DNA of 9,905 bases from Tannerella sp. (GTDB lineage Bacteria; Bacteroidota; Bacteroidia; Bacteroidales; Tannerellaceae): assembly GCA_031282485.1 (NCBI GenBank), contig JAITDQ010000025.1:1-9905 (forward strand), given 5' to 3'. The notes beneath the pieces were generated by a model. That model was not told the origin of the DNA. It did not search any database and saw nothing but the letters and a program-made list of their open reading frames with translations. The translations under genes were made by a program, and so were the position numbers. Positions 1 through 6,845 of the stretch are shown piece after piece. Each line of letters begins with the position of its first letter. The first letter of the stretch is position 1.

Positions 1-58
1 AGAATGTACGAGAATCAGAGGAGTTGACGAGTTACATAAATTTCTTGACGGTTTATGA
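1..58 (+). CDS. C-terminal end of a type II antitoxin (partial)
   Basis: An open frame enters from the left edge and reads ECTRIRGVDELHKFLDGL before a TGA stop at 56-58. That stop overlaps the ATG of the next gene as ATGA (55-58), the usual arrangement of an antitoxin placed before its toxin and translationally coupled to it. By analogy with YoeB systems, the product would bind and neutralise the toxin and repress their shared promoter. Only 18 residues are visible, so the antitoxin family (YefM/Phd or another) cannot be named. The assignment rests on overlap and position, not on the residues. Confidence 0.6.
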   Translation, partial: ECTRIRGVDELHKFLDGL

Positions 59-327
59 TATACGACCTTGATTTTACAGATAAAGCAAAAAAAGATATCG
101 CTGTTCTAAAAAAATCGGAGAAAGCTGTTTTCCGAAAGGTTGAGAAATTATTAACAGAATTAATACTGCACCCATTCACAGGGACAGGAAAACCGGAACC
201 GTTAAAATATCTTCCCGGCGTATGGTCACGCCGTATTACGCAAAAACACCGGCTTGTTTACAAAATTAACAACAATAAAATAATAGTGATTGTTCTGTCA
301 GCAAAAAATCACTATGACAATAAATAA
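55..327 (+). CDS. yoeB: YoeB/Txe-family mRNA interferase toxin
   Basis: A 90-residue protein of the usual size for this family. E. coli YoeB is a RelE-fold ribosome-dependent RNase that cuts mRNA in the A site. The family signature is intact: GKPEPLK at 45-51, WSRRIT at 57-62, and HRLVYK at 65-70. The residues matching the E. coli catalytic set (E46, R65, H83) are E48, R66 and H86, and the C-terminal HY (86-87) is kept, so the toxin looks functional. The start is fixed by the ATGA overlap with the upstream antitoxin; there is no Shine-Dalgarno sequence at the right distance, consistent with coupling. It converges on the btuF-like gene, with a heptamer array between them. Growth arrest under antitoxin loss is the expected role, inferred from the family. 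Confidence 0.93.
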   Translation: MIYDLDFTDKAKKDIAVLKKSEKAVFRKVEKLLTELILHPFTGTGKPEPLKYLPGVWSRRITQKHRLVYKINNNKIIVIVLSAKNHYDNK

Positions 328-335
328 CCCCCCAC

Positions 336-391
336 CCATTAACCATTAACCATTAACCATTAACCATTAACCATTAATCATTAACCATTAA
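336..391 (+). repeat. (CCATTAA)8 heptanucleotide tandem array
   Basis: Eight head-to-tail 7-bp units run from 336 to 391. Seven are exact CCATTAA and the seventh (378-384) reads TCATTAA. The array fills the space between two convergent genes, ending 3 bp before the btuF-like stop codon. A shorter array of the same unit in the opposite orientation lies at 9222-9256. Heptamer spacer arrays of this kind occur in Bacteroidales intergenic DNA; their function is not known to me. Neither side shows a clear stem-loop terminator, so the array occupies the place where both transcripts must end. Confidence 0.92.
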
Positions 392-394
392 TTA

Positions 395-1588
395 CTATTC
401 CTCCAGCGGTGCAAAATAGCGGAACTTATGTTCAGGCAACAGTTGAGGGTGAAAAACGGCAATCAATTCGGCCAGCAGATAATCGGGATGTAGCGGCACT
501 TCCTCGTAATACAGCGAAGAGTTTGTGTTACAGCCGTAGATGTGACGGTTGCGGAAAGCGTCGAAGCGGCTGTAGGGCGAATAGTCCGATTTCAGGGCAT
601 CATAAGTCATCCCGGCTTCCCGGTTATACTGTATCAGCCAGACATCGGCGTGAATGGCCTTATTCAATACCGTTTCGAAGCTCATGGGCGTACTGCCGGC
701 GCCCGGCAGGTAGCCGAACAGATAATCCGCTCCGGCGTCCTGATAAACATGCGCCATAAAGCTTTCGCCGGAAGGGACATACCACGGGGAACCGAATTTC
801 ATTCCCGTCATCAGTTTCGGGCGGTATTCCACGTTTTCGGCAAGGGCTTTTATCCGCAGGTAATTAGCCTCCGTTTGACGGAACAGGGAGTCGGCGCGGA
901 CATTCCGGCCGGTCAAAAGACCTGTAAACTTTATCCATTCGGCGCGTCCGAGCGGATACGTTTCCATATAATCGGCGCACTCGATAATAGGAATGCCCAA
1001 CTTCTCCACAGGGCCATAGCTCCCGTGATCAAAAGGTGAAGCCAGTATCACCTCCGCGCCGATTTCAATCATTTTCTCAACGCTTGGCGACGTCGCCTCC
1101 CCCAAATCCGTTATCAACCCTTCGCGAATACGCTCTTTCACGACAGGAATGTTTATATAGCGCGATTCACAAACGCCGACAATATCGCCGGCCGCGCCAA
1201 GTTCGTCGAGCATTGCGCTGTGAACCGAAGTATAGACCACAATATTACGCATCGGCACACGGACGACAACGCCTTCCGGCATCCCTTCCGGCAACGGCCT
1301 GTCCCGCGGCGCCAGAAGGTAACGCTGCAACAGTTTCCCTTCATTCCACGGGTCACGCACTTCCACTTCCGTATATCCGTCGTGACGGGTCACTTTATAG
1401 CCCACCGCATAGCGAACGGAATCTTTCATGCACAACAAATCCTCCGGCGAACACGAACCGTCCCCGTCCGAAGATTCATGTGCACGCTCTCCCGAAGCGC
1501 TTCCGGCGCCCGAAGAGGAACTCTGTCCCATGTTACAGCCAAACATAAGACAGAGTAGCAATAATAAGCAGAAGCAATTGCGTATCAT
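395..1588 (-). CDS. btuF: BtuF-like cobalamin/corrinoid ABC substrate-binding lipoprotein
   Basis: A 397-residue protein with a short N-terminal hydrophobic segment (about 5-16) and a lipobox-like MFGC at 15-18, so Cys18 is the likely lipidated residue. A Ser/Gly/Asp-rich linker (about 22-45) follows. The segment from about 113 resembles the Fe3+/B12 periplasmic-binding fold: VVYTSVHSAMLDELG (117-131), GVCESRY (138-144), VILASPF (180-186), then a C-terminal lobe with YQDAGADYLF (282-291). The expected role is to hand corrinoid from BtuB to BtuC/BtuD, as an inner-membrane-anchored periplasmic protein. It begins 5 bp after btuG, so it is cotranscribed with it and under riboswitch control. No permease or ATPase gene follows. 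Two extra cysteines (C46, C53) lie in the linker. Corrinoid specificity comes from the neighbours; a related iron-chelate ligand cannot be excluded from sequence. Confidence 0.88.
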   Translation of the reverse strand: MIRNCFCLLLLLCLMFGCNMGQSSSSGAGSASGERAHESSDGDGSCSPEDLLCMKDSVRYAVGYKVTRHDGYTEVEVRDPWNEGKLLQRYLLAPRDRPLPEGMPEGVVVRVPMRNIVVYTSVHSAMLDELGAAGDIVGVCESRYINIPVVKERIREGLITDLGEATSPSVEKMIEIGAEVILASPFDHGSYGPVEKLGIPIIECADYMETYPLGRAEWIKFTGLLTGRNVRADSLFRQTEANYLRIKALAENVEYRPKLMTGMKFGSPWYVPSGESFMAHVYQDAGADYLFGYLPGAGSTPMSFETVLNKAIHADVWLIQYNREAGMTYDALKSDYSPYSRFDAFRNRHIYGCNTNSSLYYEEVPLHPDYLLAELIAVFHPQLLPEHKFRYFAPLEE

Positions 1589-1593
1589 TGGTT

Positions 1594-2661
1594 TTATTTT
1601 TTAACCCTTACGGCTTTTATCGGGTTCAGACCCACTTCAAATTTAGTTACGAATTTTTCCTCTTTATCGAACACATAAATATCACCGTCGTTCAGATAAT
1701 CGGACGTTGTGATATAAATATCGTCGAAAGTCTTATCCGTACAGATTTGATAGACATCCGAGATTTCCGTATTGCCGATAAAATTATCGGACAGAACTGT
1801 TTTATTTCTCATATCATACGAATAATACAACACCGACGGCGCACCCCATTGAGCAAATACGGAATAAAGCGTCGACCCGACATTCGCAAGCATAGTCCCT
1901 TCTATGTCCGTCACAACGGAAACTTCGTCCGTTTGTCCGTCAATCCTTTGTAATGTGTTGGGAATCGAACCGTAATTACCCATTGAAACCAGATATATCT
2001 CCCTGTTTCCGTCCGATACGATATTAGAAGGATTAACAACAACTTCTATCTTTTTCGTTTCGGTAAACGTTGCCATATTAACTACGGAAACGGTATTGTC
2101 ATATCCCATTTCCGTATTCCAGTCGAGGCCGCCGGAGTTGGCGACATACAGTTTCCCGTTTGCCACCGTCAGCTGTTCGGGATTACGTCCCACCCGAACC
2201 TTAGCTTCGACCGTCAGGGACGTTGTATCTATACGCGCAACGTAACCATTGTAATAAGTAACATAAACTTTGCCTCCGTCGACGGCAAAACAACGCGGTT
2301 GCCCTTCCGTATCAATTTGTTTAATTGATTTCGCATCAAGGTCAGTCACTTCGATGGTTGATTCGCCGTATACGGCAATATACATTTTGCTTCCATAGAG
2401 AACCATATCCTGCCCCGTATCTCCCAGACGCCGCCCGTTCCGGACTTCAAAAATATCTTTGGTTACGGTGCCTTCCGTCACATCATACATGGAAAGGCTT
2501 GCATTGTTACTTCCACTGTTCCCGCTGTTCAAAACGTAAATATACTCGGACGGCTCGACCGGGTCTTCCGTCGGGTCGTCATCATCCTTACAACCTGTAA
2601 AAAAAGGCAATGCGATTGCCATGCACAAAGCAAATGTGTAAATAAAATTTTTCTTGTTCAT
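1594..2661 (-). CDS. btuG: BtuG-type surface B12-binding beta-propeller lipoprotein (YncE-like)
   Basis: The start at 2661 gives 355 residues, beginning MNKKNFIYTF. The frame continues back to 2715, but that would overlap the end of btuB and spoil the signal peptide. Residues 7-23 are hydrophobic, Cys24 is the lipid site, and the following KDDDD matches the acidic export signal that sends Bacteroidetes lipoproteins to the cell surface. The rest shows recurring YncE-like propeller strands: GQDMVLYGSKMYIAVYGES (83-101), FAVDGGKVYVTYYNG (125-139), LTVANGKLYVANSGG (164-178) and a matching element near 212-230. In Bacteroides thetaiotaomicron BtuG is a seven-bladed propeller that binds B12 extremely tightly and caps BtuB. 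The gene lies 23 bp after btuB and 5 bp before btuF, the context expected for that partner. Identification rests on fold signature plus context. Confidence 0.87.
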   Translation of the reverse strand: MNKKNFIYTFALCMAIALPFFTGCKDDDDPTEDPVEPSEYIYVLNSGNSGSNNASLSMYDVTEGTVTKDIFEVRNGRRLGDTGQDMVLYGSKMYIAVYGESTIEVTDLDAKSIKQIDTEGQPRCFAVDGGKVYVTYYNGYVARIDTTSLTVEAKVRVGRNPEQLTVANGKLYVANSGGLDWNTEMGYDNTVSVVNMATFTETKKIEVVVNPSNIVSDGNREIYLVSMGNYGSIPNTLQRIDGQTDEVSVVTDIEGTMLANVGSTLYSVFAQWGAPSVLYYSYDMRNKTVLSDNFIGNTEISDVYQICTDKTFDDIYITTSDYLNDGDIYVFDKEEKFVTKFEVGLNPIKAVRVKK

Positions 2662-2684
2662 AGTCATTAATGTTTTAAAAATTG

Positions 2685-4703
2685 TTATATATTTAATGCG
2701 ATACTCAGCCGCCACGAACGGCCGGGCATCGGGTAATATTGAATTACGTCGTACTGCGTATCCGCAAGATTCAGAATCTCCCCCTGCAAACGCAGGGAGG
2801 CGTTTCGCAATCTGAACGTCCTGTTGAGCGAAACGCTCTGTTCCGCATAAGCGTCGACCCTGTTGGCTTTCGTGTTTTGCGGCAATGCATAACGTTCGCC
2901 AACCACCGTCAGCAGCCAGGAAACGTTTATCCAGGGCGTTTCGACCGTCGCCGAACCGTTCCCCGTATGACGGGGAGTATAGGGAATCTGGTGCCGGTAA
3001 TTTTTCGCACCGGAATCCGTCAGGTCAATCGCATACTGATACGTATAACTGCCTGAAATCAGCGTATTTATTTCCCCGCAGAGCGGAATTTCCGCCGACA
3101 TGTTCACGTCCGCCCCTTTTATCTCAACTTCCCCCATATTCATCATCCTCCATATATATAAAGTTGGGAGCGCAACGATTTTATCCGTCACCTTATTATA
3201 ATATCCGTCGGCCGAGAGGCTCAAATACCGGACAACGGAACCGACATTCCCGCTCCATGTCAGGCCGGCGTTGTACTGTCTCGCTTTTTCGGGCTTGAGA
3301 CCGGTATTTCCCATGCGCAGATAATACAGGTCTGTAAACGTCGGGACGCGGAAAATATCTTTATACGAAGCACGGACACGCAGGGCATTACGTCCGGCCG
3401 GCTGCCACGAAAACGCTATGGCGGGCGAGAGATGCCTGCGGTCGGCCGGGCGATTGCCGTTTTCCACTTCATCGGATATATATGTGCCCAGCAGACTGCC
3501 CGTTGCCGTCAACCGGTCGCGGCTGTACTGCACGGCCAGCGCCGTCAGCGATGTGTTACGCCGGGGCTGAGCCGCGTTGAGGAAATTATTGTTAAGCATC
3601 GTATGCGCATAATCCGTCGTAAGCGAAGCGGACAAATCGTCTAACGGCGCATACAAAACGCCTGCGGAACCGTAATATTCATGCTGCGTATTACGGTCTT
3701 CCTGATAACCGGCCGAGTATTTGTCATTCACATCCTTATAGCGCGAATAAGTATATGCATATTTGGCGACGGCTTGAACGGTAAACCGTTCGTTCCATTG
3801 ATTCTTATATCTTGTCTGCATAAAACTGTTGTCATTCCACAGACGCTCCGTCGCCGTTTTATTGTAAAAATTCACGGAGCCGGGCAGTCCGCGCTCCGAA
3901 TGAAACGTATATAACTTCGTTTCAAGATTTCCTCCCCGTCCGAAATCGCCATAAAGGTTTCCTTCCATGCGAACGGTACGGATGTCACTGTTTATGCGTT
4001 CCTCGCGCGTTTTAAGCGTCCCGTTCACCAGCGTATACGGATATTTGCTGTCCGCACGCATATAATCGGCATATACCGACGCGCTCCAGCGGTCATGCAG
4101 TTTCCGGTCGTACGACAAAACGGGATTAATCAGGCCGAACGAGCCGCTTTTTATCTTCGCGGAAAAAAGGTACGGTTTGCCGTCCGGGAAACGGGGTTTC
4201 CGCGTCCTGATATTAAGCACCCCGGCAGAAGCATAGATGCGCGCTGTCTGCAATATCTCGTCGCTTTGACCTGTGGAAAGCGAAATCATCTCCACATTGT
4301 CAAGCGTAAAACGGCTGATATCAACCTGTCCGCTCTGGGCGTCCGAAATCGGAACGCCGTCGTAGCCGACCGCCGTATGATGCGCTCCGAGGCTGCGTAT
4401 GGAAACGGTTTTAAGCCCTCCTATCCCGCCATAATCCTTAACGGTGACGCCCGAAAAACGGCGTACCGCTTCGGATAACTCCTGTATCCCGAGGCGGTCG
4501 ATACCTGTATGGTCAAGAATCTGCAACGGAGCCGTCTGTTTTGTAACGGACGGACGCGACTGCACGACAACCTCCACATCGGGAAGATGCCGCGATCTTA
4601 CGGTATCGGCCGGCCGACTGTCCTGAGCCGAAGCCACCGTAGAAGAAACCAGCCATGCACTTATAAAGCACACGTTCATTACAGTAAACCCTCTTTTTGA
4701 CAT
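2685..4703 (-). CDS. btuB: BtuB-family TonB-dependent outer-membrane cobalamin receptor
   Basis: The protein has 672 residues from the ATG at 4703, or 680 from an in-frame ATG at 4727. The later start is preferred because it places the Lys-Arg n-region (MSKRGF) directly before the hydrophobic core and an ASA|QD cleavage site (34/35 in long numbering). A TonB-box-like VEVVV lies at 51-55, the plug covers about 61-175 (VSIRSLGAHHTAVGYDGVPI at 108-127), and the rest is a barrel rich in alternating aromatic strands, ending SWRLSIALNI. It would import B12 across the outer membrane using TonB energy. A cobalamin riboswitch in its leader, with btuG and btuF following, supports the substrate. The terminal residue is Ile rather than the usual aromatic. 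The plug and barrel appear complete, with no frameshift. Confidence 0.94.
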   Translation of the reverse strand: MSKRGFTVMNVCFISAWLVSSTVASAQDSRPADTVRSRHLPDVEVVVQSRPSVTKQTAPLQILDHTGIDRLGIQELSEAVRRFSGVTVKDYGGIGGLKTVSIRSLGAHHTAVGYDGVPISDAQSGQVDISRFTLDNVEMISLSTGQSDEILQTARIYASAGVLNIRTRKPRFPDGKPYLFSAKIKSGSFGLINPVLSYDRKLHDRWSASVYADYMRADSKYPYTLVNGTLKTREERINSDIRTVRMEGNLYGDFGRGGNLETKLYTFHSERGLPGSVNFYNKTATERLWNDNSFMQTRYKNQWNERFTVQAVAKYAYTYSRYKDVNDKYSAGYQEDRNTQHEYYGSAGVLYAPLDDLSASLTTDYAHTMLNNNFLNAAQPRRNTSLTALAVQYSRDRLTATGSLLGTYISDEVENGNRPADRRHLSPAIAFSWQPAGRNALRVRASYKDIFRVPTFTDLYYLRMGNTGLKPEKARQYNAGLTWSGNVGSVVRYLSLSADGYYNKVTDKIVALPTLYIWRMMNMGEVEIKGADVNMSAEIPLCGEINTLISGSYTYQYAIDLTDSGAKNYRHQIPYTPRHTGNGSATVETPWINVSWLLTVVGERYALPQNTKANRVDAYAEQSVSLNRTFRLRNASLRLQGEILNLADTQYDVIQYYPMPGRSWRLSIALNI

Positions 4704-4755
4704 AAAAAACAAGTTTACAACATCCATACCCGGGATATTGTTATAAAAAAATTCC

Positions 4756-4932
4756 GGCAGGTTTTCTGACTTGTCCTCCCTTTCACCGGCAGCCTTCCCG
4801 ACTTCAAAAAAAGTCAGTGGCCAATAAGAAACGCCGAGGTCTAAAGAACTTACAGCTACGGGCTCAGTTCCGGATTCACACCGGATTCCCTTTTACTAAC
4901 CGAACGCGAATGCAAAACGGTTACACCGAAAT
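4756..4932 (-). promoter_or_regulatory. Cobalamin (B12/adenosylcobalamin) riboswitch
   Basis: Read on the minus strand, the 3' part carries the B12 box AAGTCAGAAAACCTGCC (4772-4756). Upstream is the conserved core GGGAATCCGGTGTGAATCC (4889-4871), followed by GAACTGAGCCCGTAGCTGTAA (about 4870-4851 region), matching the conserved class I cobalamin riboswitch core. It sits 28 to 53 bp before the two possible btuB starts. High cobalamin should lower btuBGF expression. A seven-T run follows the B12 box (4751-4745), but I could not find a strong stem directly before it, so a transcriptional terminator is not proven and translational control is equally possible. The 5' boundary is set by the promoter next to it and is approximate. 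Confidence 0.93.
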
Positions 4933-4937
4933 CGGGG

Positions 4938-4968
4938 CAAAGATAATGCAAACCGGACATACTGCAAA
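4938..4968 (-). promoter_or_regulatory. Bacteroidetes-type promoter of the btuBGF operon
   Basis: On the minus strand, TTTG (4968-4965) is followed by a 19-bp spacer and TATCTTTG (4945-4938). This is an exact fit to the Bacteroidetes primary sigma factor pattern TTTG-N19-TAnnTTTG. Transcription would begin within several bases of 4932, right at the 5' edge of the riboswitch. Confidence 0.8.
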
Positions 4969-5052
4969 ACAATCCCCGGCAAATGCAAGAAATTTAACAA
5001 AAAACGGCGATATTATGATTAATTTTTTTTCGAGGTGCTATTATTTTTGAGT

Positions 5053-5146
5053 CTGTATCCTGTCCGGCAAACAGCAAGTCCGAAGGACTTTCATCCGAAT
5101 AACCCCGTGCAAGTAAAGCGAAACACAGCTCCGGGACAGGATGCAG
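5053..5146. repeat. Long inverted repeat enclosing a small hairpin
   Basis: Arm 5053-5067 (CTGTATCCTGTCCGG) pairs with arm 5131-5146 (CCGGGACAGGATGCAG) over about 15 positions, with one bulged base and one G-T-type pair. Inside is a perfect 6-bp hairpin, AAGTCC-GAA-GGACTT (5076-5090). The compensating G-T pair and the nested stem suggest a folded RNA or an element end rather than chance. No gene in this stretch is convincing. The function is unknown. Confidence 0.6.
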
Positions 5147-5160
5147 CCACTCTCGTCCAC

Positions 5161-5268
5161 AACCCCGCAAGGGGTTGAATTCCTTCGGAGTTCCCCGTGG
5201 GGAATGTTATCCGGACGCCCATATCCTTTGTCAAAACTGTTGAACTCCTTCGTCATTCTCGTGGGGAA
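5161..5268. repeat. Hairpin cluster and imperfect 31-bp direct repeat
   Basis: Three stems are visible: AACCCC-GCAA-GGGGTT (5161-5176), GAATTCC-TTC-GGAGTTC (5177-5193, one wobble pair) and TTCCCC-GT-GGGGAA (5191-5204). The last two share bases and so exclude each other. Segment 5174-5204 recurs imperfectly at 5239-5268, with the shared blocks GTTGAA, TCCTTCG and CGTGGGGAA. A further inverted pair, GCCGCAA...TTGCGGC, lies at 5358-5383 and could help end the deoC transcript, though it lacks a T-run. With the inverted repeat at 5053-5146, this makes the deoC-btuB spacer unusually structured. I see no promoter or gene between 5269 and 5357. Confidence 0.55.
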
Positions 5269-5409
5269 ACGGATATCTTTCCTGCCCTGAGCTGCGCTTT
5301 GTTTGTATGGGGTTATATTGAAGTCCTGCCGACCTTTCTCCCGCGCGCGAAGGAAACGCCGCAAGGCAATCATACATTGCGGCATACAGACCGGCTTTTT
5401 GATGTCGAT

Positions 5410-6339
5410 TTATTCTCCCAGTCTCTTTTCTATATCCGCTACCAGACTGCTGGCGCCGATTCGAAATAAATCTTTGCCGGTCCATTCTTTACCTAATACG
5501 TCCTTTACAATCGTATAATAGCGTACGGCGTCTTCTGCCGTTCTTATTCCACCGGAAACTTTTATACCGACTTTTTTCCCGCATATATCGGCATATTCCT
5601 TTATCACTTTACATATTGTATAAACGGCTTCGGGCGTTGCTCCGGGATAGCCTTTTCCCGTAGATGTTTTCACAAAGTCGGCTCCCGAATACAGGGCAAG
5701 AATCGTGGCTTTCCGTATATTTTCAACAGTCGCAAGCGCTCCTGTCTCAATAATAACTTTAAGTTTCGCCTCGCGGCAACTGTCTTTTATCTCACTTAAT
5801 TCATCCGTTAGCGTTTCATAATCTTCTTCGAAAAAATATCCCAGATTCATTACCACATCTATCTCTTCGGCGCCCGTCATCACGGCCATAGCCGTTTCCG
5901 CAACTTTTACTTCGGTGAAAGTCTGCGACGAAGGAAATCCTCCCGCTACCGATGCAATTTTCACATCCTGCGCCGTTAACGCCTGTTTCAGGACATCCAC
6001 GAACAGGGGATAAACACATATTGCCGCGATGTTAGGCACATCCGGGCGTTTTCCTTCATAATCATTCACAACCTTTTCAACCATTTCCCAGACACTCTCC
6101 CGGGTATCAAGGCTTGTCAATGTTGTCAAATCAATACAGCCGTGTATGTGCTTCAGCGTCTCCGGCGTGAAATTCTCTTTAAAATGTGCTTCTAATAAAG
6201 AATTGACCGCTGATGAAATATCCTTATCGGAGGGCAGCGAAGAAAACTTATCAAATGTTTCCTGATATCTGTTAACCTGTAAATGAGAATGTTCCATCTC
6301 AAAATCATAATTTTCCGCTTCAAATTCGTAATTTTCCAT
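5410..6339 (-). CDS. deoC: Deoxyribose-phosphate aldolase
   Basis: A 309-residue class I aldolase that cleaves 2-deoxyribose 5-phosphate to glyceraldehyde 3-phosphate and acetaldehyde, the last step of deoxynucleoside breakdown in the cytosol. The catalytic set is present: D161 in EIDVVMN (159-165), Schiff-base K224 in FVKTSTGKGYPGATPE (222-237), and the second lysine K260 in VGIKVSGGIRT (257-267). The latter departs from the KPAGG of E. coli-type enzymes and resembles the SGG loop of shorter DeoC proteins. The N-terminus is odd: residues 2-15 come from a 21-bp tandem duplication, and an internal ATG (Met15, at 6297) could be the older start. The gene starts 2 bp after the MazG-like gene, so the two are almost certainly one operon. 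The catalytic core gives high certainty; the start is less certain. Confidence 0.95.
   Translation of the reverse strand: MENYEFEAENYDFEMEHSHLQVNRYQETFDKFSSLPSDKDISSAVNSLLEAHFKENFTPETLKHIHGCIDLTTLTSLDTRESVWEMVEKVVNDYEGKRPDVPNIAAICVYPLFVDVLKQALTAQDVKIASVAGGFPSSQTFTEVKVAETAMAVMTGAEEIDVVMNLGYFFEEDYETLTDELSEIKDSCREAKLKVIIETGALATVENIRKATILALYSGADFVKTSTGKGYPGATPEAVYTICKVIKEYADICGKKVGIKVSGGIRTAEDAVRYYTIVKDVLGKEWTGKDLFRIGASSLVADIEKRLGE
6295..6336 (-). repeat. 21-bp tandem duplication at the 5' end of deoC
   Basis: Codons 2-8 (ENYEFEA, 6336-6316) and 9-15 (ENYDFEM, 6315-6295) are two copies of the same 21-bp unit, GAAAATTAYGAWTTTGA plus four bases. The next 18 bp (EHSHLQ) look like a more diverged third copy. 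The unit keeps the frame, so copy-number change would lengthen or shorten the N-terminus without breaking the gene. Confidence 0.75.
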
Positions 6340-6341
6340 AC

Positions 6342-6674
6342 TTATAATTTTATATTGTTTTTATGCCGTTCGTTATCACGCTCTGTTTTTTTCTTCAAAT
6401 TCTTTTCAAACGCTTCCGTAAGGTCTACGCCGGTTTGATTTGCCAGGCATATCAAAACCCACAGCACATCCGCCATTTCATCACCAATATCCCTGTTTTT
6501 ATCGCTTTCCTTAAACGACTGTTCCCCATACGTGCGAGCAATGACACGCGCCAGTTCGCCGACCTCTTCGGTAAGGACTGCCATATTGGTCAATTCGTTA
6601 AAATAACGCACGCCATACGTTTTAATCCACTCATCCACAATCAGTTGTGCTTCCTTTATTGTTAATTTATTCAT
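6342..6674 (-). CDS. MazG-like nucleotide pyrophosphohydrolase
   Basis: A 110-residue single-domain protein of the all-alpha NTP pyrophosphatase (MazG/RS21-C6-like) superfamily. The Mg2+-binding pattern is visible as EEVGE (36-40) in the first helix pair and DEMADV (65-70) in the second, giving the EExxE...ExxD metal ligands E36, E37, E40, E66 and D69. Such enzymes hydrolyse non-canonical or surplus (d)NTPs to the monophosphate and pyrophosphate, acting in the cytosol as house cleaners. The exact nucleotide cannot be told from sequence. The C-terminus is a highly charged Lys/Arg/Glu tail (91-110). It lies 2 bp before deoC and has its own candidate promoter, so the pair may join nucleotide clearing with deoxyribose salvage. 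Full-length MazG has two such domains; this is the short form common in Bacteroidales. Confidence 0.88.
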   Translation of the reverse strand: MNKLTIKEAQLIVDEWIKTYGVRYFNELTNMAVLTEEVGELARVIARTYGEQSFKESDKNRDIGDEMADVLWVLICLANQTGVDLTEAFEKNLKKKTERDNERHKNNIKL

Positions 6675-6699
6675 GCCGTCAATCTTTTATAAATATCTG

Positions 6700-6733
6700 C
6701 AAATGTAACTATTACAAAGAGAATTTACACAAA
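6700..6733 (-). promoter_or_regulatory. Candidate promoter of the MazG-like/deoC operon
   Basis: On the minus strand, TACATTTG (6707-6700) matches the Bacteroidetes -7 element TAnnTTTG exactly, 26 bp before the MazG-like start. A TTTG (6733-6730) lies 22 bp upstream, slightly beyond the usual 19-21 bp spacing, so the -33 element is less certain. The rest of the 171-bp gap after dtd shows nothing else I can name. Confidence 0.5.
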
Positions 6734-6845
6734 CGAAACAGAACAAATTCCGACAAAATCGCATAATCTTTTGATTTTCAATTAATATCCGAAAGCGCAA
6801 AAATGGTGCGAACCGTGGAAAACATCGCATCGGAAAGGATCCCGT

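Noticed and set aside
336..391. A CRISPR array
   Set aside because: The units are 7 bp, head to tail with no spacers, and no cas gene is nearby.
542..1548. Two long plus-strand reading frames (165 and 170 codons) opposite the btuF-like gene
   Set aside because: Their translations are Arg/Pro/Ser-rich with no recognisable motif, while the minus strand codes a clear lipoprotein; they are antisense shadows of a G/C-rich gene.
2662..2715. An 18-codon N-terminal extension of btuG starting at 2715
   Set aside because: It would overlap the end of btuB and place non-signal sequence before a clear lipoprotein signal peptide; the start at 2661 fits better.
4741..4790. A rho-independent terminator at the T-run after the B12 box
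   Set aside because: Only a 4-bp CCGG pairing could be found directly before the seven T residues, too weak to call a terminator by eye.
5041..5385. A 114-codon minus-strand frame in the deoC-btuB spacer
   Set aside because: It is made from the hairpins and direct repeats, is Arg/Cys-rich without domain signs, and has no clear start signal. I treat it as repeat DNA, though such frames may be annotated as hypothetical proteins.
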